A DNA stretch of 64,000 nucleotides from the NCBI RefSeq assembly GCF_040222815.1, contig NZ_JAVKCH010000057.1, forward strand, positions 62,001-126,000. Direction: 5' to 3'. A program made the translations under genes and the position numbers. The notes below the pieces were generated by a model. It did not search any database. It worked only from the letters and a program-made list of their open reading frames with translations, and was not told the DNA's origin. This DNA is from Imperialibacter sp040222815 (GTDB lineage Bacteria > Bacteroidota > Bacteroidia > Cytophagales > Cyclobacteriaceae). Shown here piece after piece: positions 7,949 to 16,193 of the stretch (positions are counted from its first letter, which is position 1; each line of letters opens with the position of its first letter).

Positions 7949-8384
7949 GTAGGGTAAGTTCTGGCTTGTTTACAATGACAGAGTCGTAAAACCCTTCGAA
8001 TTCAGTCGTCAGGTTCTGAAACCTGAACCGGGGGCCGCAATCTGGCGAAATCAGGTATTCCTTTCTGTCGTAGGCAAAGGTCACTGAGTTGCACGTATCA
8101 TTGAGGCAAAAATGGTAAGTGGTGCTCGCTGCTTCCGGATTGACGTATAATCCATAAATAGAAAGGGTGGTGTCGGCATAAAGCAAAGTGTCCGCATCAT
8201 CGGCCCAAAGCGAGTCAAGTTGAACAGATTCAACGGTCTCAACACCAGCGTCGCTAACCGTGTAAAAGCTCGCCGTTACATAAGGCAGGTAAATATCCGA
8301 GCAGGAGGGGTCGGGTGCACAGGCAGACCAGCCCAACACAAAAATTAATAACCAAAGATGCCAGGAAAATTTCTTCAAGATCAT
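7917..8384 (-). CDS. DUF6452-like lipoprotein
   Basis: 155 aa from the Met at 8384. The longer open frame would add 15 residues without signal character, whereas MILKKFSWHLWLLIFVLGWSAC is a good lipoprotein signal with Cys at position 22. Two further cysteines (FCLNDTC) sit mid-protein in YHFCLNDTCNSVTFAYDRKEYLISPDCGPR. This pattern matches the DUF6452 family found beside DUF6048 barrels. It is the first gene of a two-gene operon with the barrel protein. The cellular role is unknown; an envelope location is inferred from the lipobox. Confidence 0.68.
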   Translation of the reverse strand: MILKKFSWHLWLLIFVLGWSACAPDPSCSDIYLPYVTASFYTVSDAGVETVESVQLDSLWADDADTLLYADTTLSIYGLYVNPEAASTTYHFCLNDTCNSVTFAYDRKEYLISPDCGPRFRFQNLTTEFEGFYDSVIVNKPELTLLGEVNVKIYR

Positions 8385-8485
8385 ATGAACTAACCCAACG
8401 GCAAAAATAGAATTTATTGTTGGATACATAACCTTATTCTAAATATGAGTCGGGGCTTCAGACCAAATACAACAGTTTCGCCAAC

Positions 8486-8584
8486 ATGGAACTAACACCA
8501 CAGGAAATTGTTAACTTGCGAGCCCATTGGCAGATAGAGAACAATTTCGTGGAAACCAGTGGCCAAATCCAATCTGACATTTGA
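8486..8584 (+). CDS. Possible 32-aa leader peptide overlapping the rimO start
   Basis: An ATG at 8486 opens a 32-codon frame (MELTPQEIVNLRAHWQ...) that ends in TGA at 8582-8584, overlapping the TTG start of rimO by 4 nt (TTGA). Such overlaps support translational coupling, which could help a weak TTG start in a leader without an obvious Shine-Dalgarno site. I do not recognise the peptide and it may be chance. Confidence 0.3.
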   Translation: MELTPQEIVNLRAHWQIENNFVETSGQIQSDI

Positions 8585-9891
8585 AAACTAAAGGACTAAA
8601 AAATACGAAGGTGAACATCGTTACCCTTGGATGTTCCAAAAACTCTGTTGATTCGGAAGTTTTGCTTACCCAACTGCGGGGCAACGAAATCGATGCCGTG
8701 CACGAATCGGAAGACGACGATTCCAATGTGGTTGTTATTAACACTTGCGGGTTCATCGATAATGCCAAGCAAGAATCCATCGACACCATTCTGCGTTATG
8801 TAGATGCGAAAAAGGAAGGGCTGGTTGAGAAAATCTATGTAACCGGCTGCCTCTCACAAAGATATAAGGACGACTTGGAAAAGGAGATTCCGGAAGTGGA
8901 TGCCTATTTTGGTACGAGAGATTTGTCGAGGCTTTTGAAGGAGTTCAAAGCCGACTATAAGCACGAGCTGGTAGGCGAGAGAATCCTCACCAACCCCGCT
9001 CACTACGCCTACATGAAAATATCGGAGGGTTGCGACAGGCCGTGCTCATTTTGTGCAATTCCACTGATGCGTGGCGGTCATATTTCCCGGCCTATTGAGG
9101 AGTTGGTGAAAGAAGCGGCTCATTTAGCCAAAAACGGCACCAAGGAGCTTTTGCTCATTGCGCAGGACTCAACCTATTATGGCCTGGATTTGTACAAGAA
9201 AAGAAACCTTGCTGAGTTGCTCCAGCGCCTTTCGGATGTAAACGGTATCGACTGGATCCGCCTGCACTACGCATTTCCAGCTGGGTTCCCCATGGATGCG
9301 CTCGATGTAATGGCAGAGCGCTCTAACATTTGTAACTACGTTGACATCCCCCTTCAGCATGCTTCCAACAACATGCTGAAGATGATGAGGCGGGGCACCA
9401 CCCGGGAGAAAACCGAAGACCTGCTGGCCACCATGCGTTCTAAAGTACCTGGCATTGCTATCCGCACCACACTGATTGCCGGCCATCCGGGTGAAACAGA
9501 GCAGGATTTCGAAGAGATGATGGACTTTGTACAAAAGTCGAAGTTTGACAGGCTCGGGGTGTTCAACTACTCACATGAGGAAAACACCCACTCATATAGC
9601 TTTGAAGACAATATTCCTGAAAATGTTAAACAAGAACGGGCCGATGCCGTTATGGAGGTTCAGGAAGCCATTTCCTACGAGCTGAACCAGCAGAAAATAG
9701 GCAAGACCTTTAAAGTGTTGGTGGATCGCAAAGAAGGTGGTAATTTCATCGGTCGAACAGAGTATGACTCACCTGAAGTTGACAACGAAGTCATCATTGA
9801 TGGAAAAGAAAACTATTTACGTATTGGCGACTTCGCCACAGTTAAGATTTATGATGCTGCCGAATTCGATTTGTTTGGAGAATTGTTGTAA
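8581..9891 (+). CDS. rimO: Ribosomal protein S12 methylthiotransferase RimO
   Basis: 436 aa, radical SAM enzyme that methylthiolates Asp in ribosomal protein S12. The N-terminal UPF0004 domain has the auxiliary 4Fe-4S cysteines C18, C56 and C90 (LGCSKN, NTCGFI, VTGCLSQ). The radical SAM cluster motif is C151, C155, C158 in EGCDRPCSFC, and the C-terminus is a TRAM domain. The start is a TTG: the only upstream in-frame codon before a stop does not help, and MKTKGLKNTKVNIVTLG fits the family. It heads the run rimO-bshC-fau (gaps of 6 nt each). Confidence 0.94.
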   Translation: MKTKGLKNTKVNIVTLGCSKNSVDSEVLLTQLRGNEIDAVHESEDDDSNVVVINTCGFIDNAKQESIDTILRYVDAKKEGLVEKIYVTGCLSQRYKDDLEKEIPEVDAYFGTRDLSRLLKEFKADYKHELVGERILTNPAHYAYMKISEGCDRPCSFCAIPLMRGGHISRPIEELVKEAAHLAKNGTKELLLIAQDSTYYGLDLYKKRNLAELLQRLSDVNGIDWIRLHYAFPAGFPMDALDVMAERSNICNYVDIPLQHASNNMLKMMRRGTTREKTEDLLATMRSKVPGIAIRTTLIAGHPGETEQDFEEMMDFVQKSKFDRLGVFNYSHEENTHSYSFEDNIPENVKQERADAVMEVQEAISYELNQQKIGKTFKVLVDRKEGGNFIGRTEYDSPEVDNEVIIDGKENYLRIGDFATVKIYDAAEFDLFGELL

Positions 9892-9897
9892 CCTGAA

Positions 9898-11460
9898 ATG
9901 AGAGTAGAAAAAATATCCCTGGGAGAGACTGGACAGTTCTCTCCTATTTTTTTGGAGTACCTGGCAAAAAATGAGTCACTAAAAGACTTTTATCAATACT
10001 ATCCCTCCGTAGAAAATGCTGAGAAGCAGATGGCATTGAAAAAAGCTTTCCCCAAAAAGAACAGGCTAAGGCTGGAGGCAGTACTCGACGAGCAGTATGG
10101 TGCATTGGATATGTCGCCCAAGCTGAGAGAGAATATTCACGCACTTTCCGAAGAAAACACATTCACCGTCACCACCGGGCACCAGCTAAATATTTTCACC
10201 GGGCCCCTGTACTTTATCTACAAAATTGTGACGGTAATAGATGCCTGCAAGCAGCTAAAGGCAAAGTACCCCGACTACCACTTTGTGCCGGTATACTGGG
10301 CTGCTTCCGAGGACCACGATTTTGAGGAGATTAGCTATTGCTACTTGTATGGCAAGAAATATACCTGGGAAACTGATCAGAAAGGCGCTGTTGGCCGCTT
10401 TATGCCCCATTCACTAAGCAAAGTGCTCGATGAGATGCCCGACAGAGCGTCCGTCTTTGAAAAAGCATACCTCGATCACAACAACCTGGCTGACGCTGTT
10501 CGATACTATGTGAATGAGCTATTTGGCCACGAAGGCCTGGTGATGGTGGATGGAGATCATCCGGATTTAAAAAGGATTTTTGCTCCCATCATCAAACAAG
10601 ATATTGAAGAGCATGCATCGAACAGGCTGGTAGAAGAAACGACCAAAAAACTTGATGATGCCGGCTTTAAGACGCAAGTACATGCCCGGGAAATCAACTT
10701 CTTTTACCTGAACAGCATCCACCGGGACAGGATTATAGAAGAAGATGGTATCTACAAAGTCAACAATACTGACCTGTCGTTCACAAGGGAAGAGCTCTGG
10801 CAACTGCTGGAAAAAAGCCCGGAGAAATTTAGCCCCAACGTCATCATGAGGCCTGTGTACCAGGAGGCCATTCTCCCCAACCTGGCCTATATAGGTGGCC
10901 CGGCTGAGGTAGCCTACTGGCTGCAATTCAAAGCTGTTTTCGATCACTATCAGCTACCTTTCCCCATGCTGATGCCCCGCAATTTTGGACTGGTAGTGCA
11001 AAAAAGCCAGGCGAGCAAAATTGAGAAACTGGGATTGAAGCTTGCTGATCTGTTTATGGAAGGGCATGAGATCCGGAAAAAGTATGTGAGGGAAAACTCC
11101 GAAAATGACCTGCTGCTGGGCGAAGAAAAAGCGGCCTTCGCTAAGCTCATGGAGCAGGTGAAGGCCAAAGCAGTGGCCATTGATAAAACGCTGGATGGCT
11201 ACATGGGCAAGCAGGAAACCCGGCTGCTACAGGAGTTTGAAGGCATGGAGAAAAAGCTGCAAAAGGCCGAAGAGAATAACCAGGCGGTGGCGATCAACCA
11301 GATTGAAAGTATTAAAGAGAAGCTTTTCCCGGGAGGCTCATTGCAGGAGCGTCACGACAACTTCCTTAACTTTTACCTCACCAATCCCGCCATTTTAGAA
11401 GAGTTCCTCAAAGGATTTGATGCATTCGACTTTTCCTTCCATATTTTTATGGAAGAATAA
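9898..11460 (+). CDS. bshC: Bacillithiol biosynthesis cysteine-adding enzyme BshC
   Basis: 520 aa. Strong family signatures are TGHQLNIFTGPLYFIYK near residue 95, FVPVYWAASEDHDFEEI near 135, and RPVYQEAILPNLAYIGGPAE near 320, followed by a long charged coiled coil (about 420-480). BshC joins cysteine to glucosaminyl-malate, the last step of bacillithiol synthesis, so this bacterium probably uses bacillithiol as its low-molecular-weight thiol. BshA and BshB are not in the window. It starts 6 nt after rimO and 6 nt before the cyclo-ligase gene, which suggests one transcript. Confidence 0.95.
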   Translation: MRVEKISLGETGQFSPIFLEYLAKNESLKDFYQYYPSVENAEKQMALKKAFPKKNRLRLEAVLDEQYGALDMSPKLRENIHALSEENTFTVTTGHQLNIFTGPLYFIYKIVTVIDACKQLKAKYPDYHFVPVYWAASEDHDFEEISYCYLYGKKYTWETDQKGAVGRFMPHSLSKVLDEMPDRASVFEKAYLDHNNLADAVRYYVNELFGHEGLVMVDGDHPDLKRIFAPIIKQDIEEHASNRLVEETTKKLDDAGFKTQVHAREINFFYLNSIHRDRIIEEDGIYKVNNTDLSFTREELWQLLEKSPEKFSPNVIMRPVYQEAILPNLAYIGGPAEVAYWLQFKAVFDHYQLPFPMLMPRNFGLVVQKSQASKIEKLGLKLADLFMEGHEIRKKYVRENSENDLLLGEEKAAFAKLMEQVKAKAVAIDKTLDGYMGKQETRLLQEFEGMEKKLQKAEENNQAVAINQIESIKEKLFPGGSLQERHDNFLNFYLTNPAILEEFLKGFDAFDFSFHIFMEE

Positions 11461-11466
11461 GCCACG

Positions 11467-12012
11467 ATGGACAAACAGGCACTTCGAAAACAATACCTGG
11501 AGGAGAGAAAGGCGCTAAGTCAGCAAGCATGGCAGGCGGCTTGTGACAGCCTGTTTGAACAGGTGAAAGGCATTGCAGCGCTGATCGGAGGTGGCCCAGT
11601 TCACATTTTTTTGCCTATAGAGAAGTTCAAAGAAGTAGACACCTGGCCCATCATTCGCTGGTTGTGGCATGAAGGGATTCGCACGATGACTTCTGTCACC
11701 GACACCGAGCAAGGCACGCTTTCTCACGTTTGGTTTGATGACAAAACTCGTTTCAACACCAGCGAATGGGGGATTCCTGAGCCCTTAAATGCCACACCGG
11801 CTGATCCCTCGCTCTGTTCCGTGATTTTTGTACCGCTTCTGGTAGCTGACAAACACGGGAACCGCATTGGCTATGGCAAAGGGTTTTATGATGGATTTCT
11901 TTCTTCGCTGCCTCGCTCTGTGACGAAAGTAGGTTTATCTCTCTTGCCGTTAGTCGATCGCCCGATTCCTGAAGAACTTCACGATGTAAGGCTAGATGTC
12001 GTACTTGTGTGA
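11467..12012 (+). CDS. 5-formyltetrahydrofolate cyclo-ligase
   Basis: 181 aa. Family landmarks are the N-terminal MDKQALRKQYLEERKAL helix, the substrate segment HIFLPIEKFKEVDTWPI and the ATP-binding signature RIGYGKGFYDGFL near residue 138. The enzyme turns 5-formyl-THF into 5,10-methenyl-THF in the cytoplasm. It is the last gene of the rimO-bshC run; its stop (12010-12012) is 2 nt before the inverted-repeat unit that fills the gap to the convergent ABC exporter gene. Confidence 0.93.
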   Translation: MDKQALRKQYLEERKALSQQAWQAACDSLFEQVKGIAALIGGGPVHIFLPIEKFKEVDTWPIIRWLWHEGIRTMTSVTDTEQGTLSHVWFDDKTRFNTSEWGIPEPLNATPADPSLCSVIFVPLLVADKHGNRIGYGKGFYDGFLSSLPRSVTKVGLSLLPLVDRPIPEELHDVRLDVVLV

Positions 12013-12107
12013 CTGGTAAGTGGTAAAAGGTAAGTGGCGGAGTTCAATTTTCAGTTGGGATTTAGTATTTTGATTGGTTATTATTTCTCAACTAATGCTA
12101 ATGGTTT

Positions 12108-12485
12108 ATGAGCTTTGTAGAAGGATACCGAGACCTTGAAGTATACAAACTATCAAGAAACCTTTCTCTTCAGATTTTTAGGCTTACAAAAAGCTTTCCA
12201 AGAGAAGAGATATACTCCCTTACTGATCAAGTTAGGAGATCATCCAGGTCAGTCGGAGCCCAAATAGCTGAGGCATGGGCAAAACGGAGATATGAGAAAC
12301 ATTTCATTAGTAAGCTGACAGACGCCGACGGTGAGCAGCAGGAAACACAACATTGGATTGAAACAGCCCAGGACAGCGAATACATTGATAAGAAATTAGC
12401 TGATAATTTGCTTGACCAATACACCTCATTGAGTAGAATGTTAAACTCAATGATTAATAAGGCACCATTATTTTGTAAGAAGTGA
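12108..12485 (+). CDS. Four-helix-bundle protein (23S rRNA IVS / TIGR02436 family)
   Basis: 125 aa, all-helical. Family signatures are YRDLEVYKLSRNLSLQIFRLTKSFP, EIYSLTDQVRRSSRSVGAQIAEAWAKRR and FISKLTDADGEQQETQHWIETA. The family was first seen inside 23S rRNA intervening sequences but is also scattered as solitary chromosomal genes in Bacteroidota; homologues form basic pentameric barrels, and a relative (Avd) assists diversity-generating retroelements. No reverse transcriptase or variable repeat is near, so a DGR role is not supported here. The gene is enclosed by inverted repeats, and a 14-bp hairpin overlaps its stop codon. The molecular function is unknown. Confidence 0.9.
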   Translation: MSFVEGYRDLEVYKLSRNLSLQIFRLTKSFPREEIYSLTDQVRRSSRSVGAQIAEAWAKRRYEKHFISKLTDADGEQQETQHWIETAQDSEYIDKKLADNLLDQYTSLSRMLNSMINKAPLFCKK

Positions 12486-12515
12486 GCATATAACCCACTA
12501 CTGCTCACTTCTTAC
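12475..12515. repeat. 14-bp perfect hairpin spanning the stop codon of the four-helix-bundle gene
   Basis: GTAAGAAGTGAGCA (12475-12488) and TGCTCACTTCTTAC (12502-12515) are perfect complements around a 13-nt loop. The TGA at 12483-12485 lies inside the left arm and the right arm runs into the right inverted repeat. There is no T-tract, so a simple intrinsic terminator is unlikely. Confidence 0.75.
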
Positions 12516-12540
12516 CATTTACCACTCACCAACTTCTTCC

Positions 12541-14283
12541 TTAAATCCTCGCCTGATAAGTATACAAATCAAAGTACCGGCCTTTTTTCTCAATCAACTC
12601 TTCGTGCGTGCCCCTTTCAGCAATTTTGCCTTGCTCAATCACCAGGATCTGATCTGCCCGGCGGATGGTGCTGAGACGGTGAGCAATGACAAACGTGGTG
12701 CGGTCTTTCATCAGCTCTGCCAAACTCTTTTGGATCATCGACTCACTTTCGGTGTCCAGATTGGAGGTGGCTTCGTCCAGGATGATTACCTTGGGGTTGG
12801 CGAGAATGGCCCTGGCAATGGCGATGCGTTGTCGCTGCCCGCCGGAAAGCTTGACGCCCCGCTCGCCAATCACCGTATCCAACCCGTCGTCGAAGCGGTC
12901 TGTAAACTCGTGCACGTAGGCAGCGGTCACGGCATTTTTCAGCTCCTCTTCGGTGGCGTTGGGCCTTGGAAACAAGATGTTTTCCCTTATCGTCCCTTCA
13001 AAAAGAAAGTCGTCCTGTAGCACCACGCCCAGGTACTGACGGAAGCTCCTAAGCCCCACCTTTGACAGGTCTTCCCCGTCGAGGGTAATGCGACCGGCCT
13101 TTGGCGTGAGGAAGGTAGCCGCCAAACCCGCTATGGTTGTTTTTCCCGACCCTGAAGAGCCCACCAGGGCTGTCACCGAACCAGAGGGAGCGGTGAAAGT
13201 AATATCGTGGATCACTTCCTTGCCTTCTTCATAAGCGAAGCTGACATTCTCAAACGCATAATCTCCTTTCAGCTTTTTCAGCTGTATTGGCCTTTCCTCC
13301 GGCATGTCTTCAGGATCCATGTTCATGATCTCCTCGGTACGGTCAAGTCCTGCAAAGGCTTCGGTTAGCTGGCTGCCGATATTGCTCATTTGCACGATGG
13401 GCGCAATCATGAAGCCCAGGTAGAGGGTGAAAGCGATGAAATCACCCATGGTCATCTCGTTGGTGATGATCTGGTAGCCACCAATACCCATGATGCCTGT
13501 GGAGGCCAAACCAAGCAGAAAAGTAGCGGAGCTGGTCACTAGTGCGGTGGCGGTAAGGCTTGCTTTCACATTTTGAAAAAGCCGCTCCACGCCAGCTGCA
13601 AAAGTATTGTTTTCCTGCTCTTCGGCGTTGAAGCCCTTGATCACCCGAACGCCATTCAGGGTTTCCGTGAGGCGGCCCGTCACTTCGGCGTTAATCACAC
13701 CACGCTCTCTGAAAATGGGGCGAATTTTCCCAAAGGCCTTCATGGCGATAAAGGCGAAAATACCTACCGGCACCAACACATAGAACGTCATCATAGGGCT
13801 GATGCGGATCAGCAGCACCAGCGAAATAACAGCAGTGATACTTCCCCCAACCAATTGAACCAGGCCGGTACCTACCAGGTTTCGCACGCCTTCTACATCG
13901 CTCATGACACGGCTGACTAAGGCGCCTGACTTGTTGTTATCAAAATACGAAATAGGCAGCGACAAAATCTTTCGCTGTACCTGTGCCCGGAGCTTACTGA
14001 TGAGTAGCTGGGCCTCTACGCTAAGCAGGCGGGTGAGAGAAAACGACGTCACGGCTTGCAAAGTAATGGATGCCACCACCGCTATGAGCAACAGCTTAAG
14101 CATGTGTAAATCGTGATTGACAATTACATCGTCGATCAGGTATTTGGTGGCACCCGGAAGCACCAGGCTGGCGAGGCGACTAATGATGATGAGCACCAGG
14201 CCAACTGCCACAATCTTGCGACGTGGCCAGATAAAGTCTTTGAACGCCTGGGCTATGGTTACTTTTGATTTCGGTTTGGACAT
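12541..14283 (-). CDS. ABC transporter half-exporter (MsbA/BmrA type)
   Basis: 580 aa, fused membrane and ATPase domains. Six membrane helices (about 20-310) form an ABC type I exporter unit; the nucleotide-binding domain (about 340-575) has Walker A GSSGSGKTT, signature LSGGQRQRIAIARAIL, Walker B VIILDEATSNLD and the switch His in IAHRLST. It probably acts as a homodimer exporting lipids or drugs; the substrate cannot be told from sequence. The MsbA-like length and the lone setting fit lipid flipping, but multidrug export is equally possible. It converges with fau across the inverted-repeat unit. Confidence 0.9.
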   Translation of the reverse strand: MSKPKSKVTIAQAFKDFIWPRRKIVAVGLVLIIISRLASLVLPGATKYLIDDVIVNHDLHMLKLLLIAVVASITLQAVTSFSLTRLLSVEAQLLISKLRAQVQRKILSLPISYFDNNKSGALVSRVMSDVEGVRNLVGTGLVQLVGGSITAVISLVLLIRISPMMTFYVLVPVGIFAFIAMKAFGKIRPIFRERGVINAEVTGRLTETLNGVRVIKGFNAEEQENNTFAAGVERLFQNVKASLTATALVTSSATFLLGLASTGIMGIGGYQIITNEMTMGDFIAFTLYLGFMIAPIVQMSNIGSQLTEAFAGLDRTEEIMNMDPEDMPEERPIQLKKLKGDYAFENVSFAYEEGKEVIHDITFTAPSGSVTALVGSSGSGKTTIAGLAATFLTPKAGRITLDGEDLSKVGLRSFRQYLGVVLQDDFLFEGTIRENILFPRPNATEEELKNAVTAAYVHEFTDRFDDGLDTVIGERGVKLSGGQRQRIAIARAILANPKVIILDEATSNLDTESESMIQKSLAELMKDRTTFVIAHRLSTIRRADQILVIEQGKIAERGTHEELIEKKGRYFDLYTYQARI

Positions 14284-14585
14284 GAAAAAAGGGATGGTTG
14301 ATTTCTAGGTTGTAAGTTAACGGATTAGTAACTGATTTATCGGGGCAAATAGTTCTACCTAAGACGGACGCCCTTTCAGAAAGACGCACACGCAGCATGG
14401 ATTACTTTAAGAATAGAACAAAAATATTTCATTTAGTCAACCGCTCGTCTGTGGAGGGCGTGTCTCAAGCCCAGCGCATTATTCAGAAATTCTGTACTTT
14501 CATTTTTGAAGTTCCTTCGAAAGGCCAGCAACGAAGGATATGCCATCTGCTTTCAAGTAATTTTACTCGTTAACCTAACCACACC
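14284..14585. other. Divergent intergenic region, no gene seen
   Basis: 302 bp between the ABC exporter (minus) and the amine oxidase (plus). It should contain both promoters. I find no convincing promoter pair, hairpin, RNA gene or small coding frame. Confidence 0.5.
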
Positions 14586-16061
14586 ATGCACCCTACCTTT
14601 ACCCGCCGAGACTTTGTAAAACTCAGTTCAATTCTTGCAGCTGCTTTGGCCACGCAACCTGTGCAGGCACTGTCCGTCAACGACCCCTGGAAAACGAGAC
14701 GTGGCACTAAGCAGAAAGTCATCATTATCGGCGCAGGCATGTCCGGTTTAGCGGCTGGTATGGAATTGCGCAACCTTGGTCATGACGTCCAGATCGTTGA
14801 GGGGCAGATGCGGGCCGGAGGTCGGGTATTCACTGCCCGGAACATGTTTGCTGACGGACTCTATGCCGACATGGGCGCCGCCCGAATCCCTGAAGACCAT
14901 GAGTGGACCATGAAATACGTGAAGCAATACGGGCTTGAGTTATATCCTTTCAACCCCGCTGAAGGTGGTTTGCTTCACATGGTAAAAGGAAAAAAGATCC
15001 GCTACACCAGCAACCAACCAGCTCCATTGAAAGATTACCCGTTTTCGCTCACCCCCAAAGAAGTCGCCATGGACTGGGCGGGCATTAGTACACAACCGTT
15101 TCAATCCATCATGACTCAGGTGGGAGATGCCAGGGATTTGAGCTGGCCACCGGCCGCCATTGCAGGCTACGACAAGCTCACCTTCAAGGAATTTCTTGTG
15201 AGCGAGGGCTACAGCCCGGATATCGCTGGTGCACTGATGCTGGGCTGGGAAGAAGCAGGAGAAAAAGGCCTTTACTTCTCGATTCTTGAAATGGTTCGGG
15301 AGACAAGCCTCTCGTTTGGCGCCAACCGCAACAAGATTGTGGGAGGCAATGACCTGCTGCCCCGTGCGTTGGCCAAAGACCTTGGGCGATTGATACAATA
15401 CGGCACCAAAGTGCTGGCCGTCGATCAGGATGAGACGGGTGTAAGCGTAACCGTGGATAGAGGAGGTGAACGCTCCACACTCAGGGCCGACAGGGTGATT
15501 TGTACCTTGCCCTTGCCGGTGCTGAAGAAAATGGATTTTGTGAAGACTCTTTCGAACCCCAAACAAACTGCCATCAACAATATGGGGGGCTGGAACCTCG
15601 GCCGCACGGCGATGCAGGTAAGAGACCGCTACTGGAAAAAGGACGGCCTGACGGGCTTTGCAGCCACTGACCTACCTTCCGAAATCTGGGACCCACACTA
15701 CGAATCAGATGCGGCCAGGGGTATTATCGCCCACTATGTGAAAGGCAGAGACGCTGGTAAGTTTATGACAATGAGTGCTGAGGAACGCCTTGCCTTTTCT
15801 GCCAACCATGTCGATTCGGTTTTTCCCGGCCTCAAGCCGCAGTTGGAAGGGGCGTTTATTAAAGTGTGGGGTGAAGACCCCTGGGCCGGGTATGCGCACG
15901 CCATTGGCACACCCAATGACTTAACGTTACACCTGCCCCACCTGATCACAGCCGAGGGCCGCATTCACTTTGCCGGGGAGCATGCTTCGGCCTACCATGG
16001 GTGGATACAGGGCGCAATTGAGTCGGGCAACCGGACGGCGAAAGAGATAAATAGCTTTTGA
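14586..16061 (+). CDS. Flavin monoamine oxidase family protein, Tat-exported
   Basis: 491 aa. The N-terminus TRRDFVKLSSILAAALATQ is a twin-arginine signal ending near VQA (28), so the enzyme is folded in the cytoplasm with FAD and exported. The dinucleotide-binding motif KVIIIGAGMSGLAAGMEL (about 43-60) and GGRVFTAR are typical of amine oxidases. The C-terminal FAD motif is HFAGEHASAYHGWIQGAIESG. The family oxidises primary amines or L-amino acids to aldehydes or keto acids with H2O2. The substrate is unknown. It stands alone, with 132 nt of spacer before the convergent antiporter gene. Confidence 0.9.
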   Translation: MHPTFTRRDFVKLSSILAAALATQPVQALSVNDPWKTRRGTKQKVIIIGAGMSGLAAGMELRNLGHDVQIVEGQMRAGGRVFTARNMFADGLYADMGAARIPEDHEWTMKYVKQYGLELYPFNPAEGGLLHMVKGKKIRYTSNQPAPLKDYPFSLTPKEVAMDWAGISTQPFQSIMTQVGDARDLSWPPAAIAGYDKLTFKEFLVSEGYSPDIAGALMLGWEEAGEKGLYFSILEMVRETSLSFGANRNKIVGGNDLLPRALAKDLGRLIQYGTKVLAVDQDETGVSVTVDRGGERSTLRADRVICTLPLPVLKKMDFVKTLSNPKQTAINNMGGWNLGRTAMQVRDRYWKKDGLTGFAATDLPSEIWDPHYESDAARGIIAHYVKGRDAGKFMTMSAEERLAFSANHVDSVFPGLKPQLEGAFIKVWGEDPWAGYAHAIGTPNDLTLHLPHLITAEGRIHFAGEHASAYHGWIQGAIESGNRTAKEINSF

Positions 16062-16193
16062 GGTTAGCTGGCAGGTTATGAAGACACAGCCGGCAACAAT
16101 TGCTGCCATGGCTGAACTTAGCGTAAATACATATGAAACGATAGAGCGGTAAAGGCATCGTCAGGGAAAAGTGCCTGCGCTGAGGCTCTTGCG

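Larger units (their letters stand above)
12015..12530. repeat. Inverted-repeat-bounded unit carrying only a four-helix-bundle gene
   Basis: The left arm GGTAAGTGGTAAAAGGTAAG (12015-12034) and the right arm, read on the minus strand, GGTGAGTGGTAAATGGTAAG (12511-12530) match at 18 of 20 positions. The 516-bp unit fills the space between two convergent genes almost exactly (2 nt after the cyclo-ligase stop, 10 nt before the ABC gene stop) and encodes just one protein. Short ends, one small gene and intergenic placement suggest a non-autonomous mobile or domesticated cassette. No target-site duplication is visible and no transposase is present. Confidence 0.6.

Noticed and set aside
12108..12485. 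Four-helix-bundle gene as an rRNA intervening sequence or diversity-generating retroelement part
   Set aside because: No 23S rRNA flanks it and no reverse transcriptase, template repeat or variable repeat is in the window.
14940..15566. A 208-codon minus-strand frame inside the amine oxidase
   Set aside because: It lies wholly inside a clear FAD enzyme on the other strand and matches no family.
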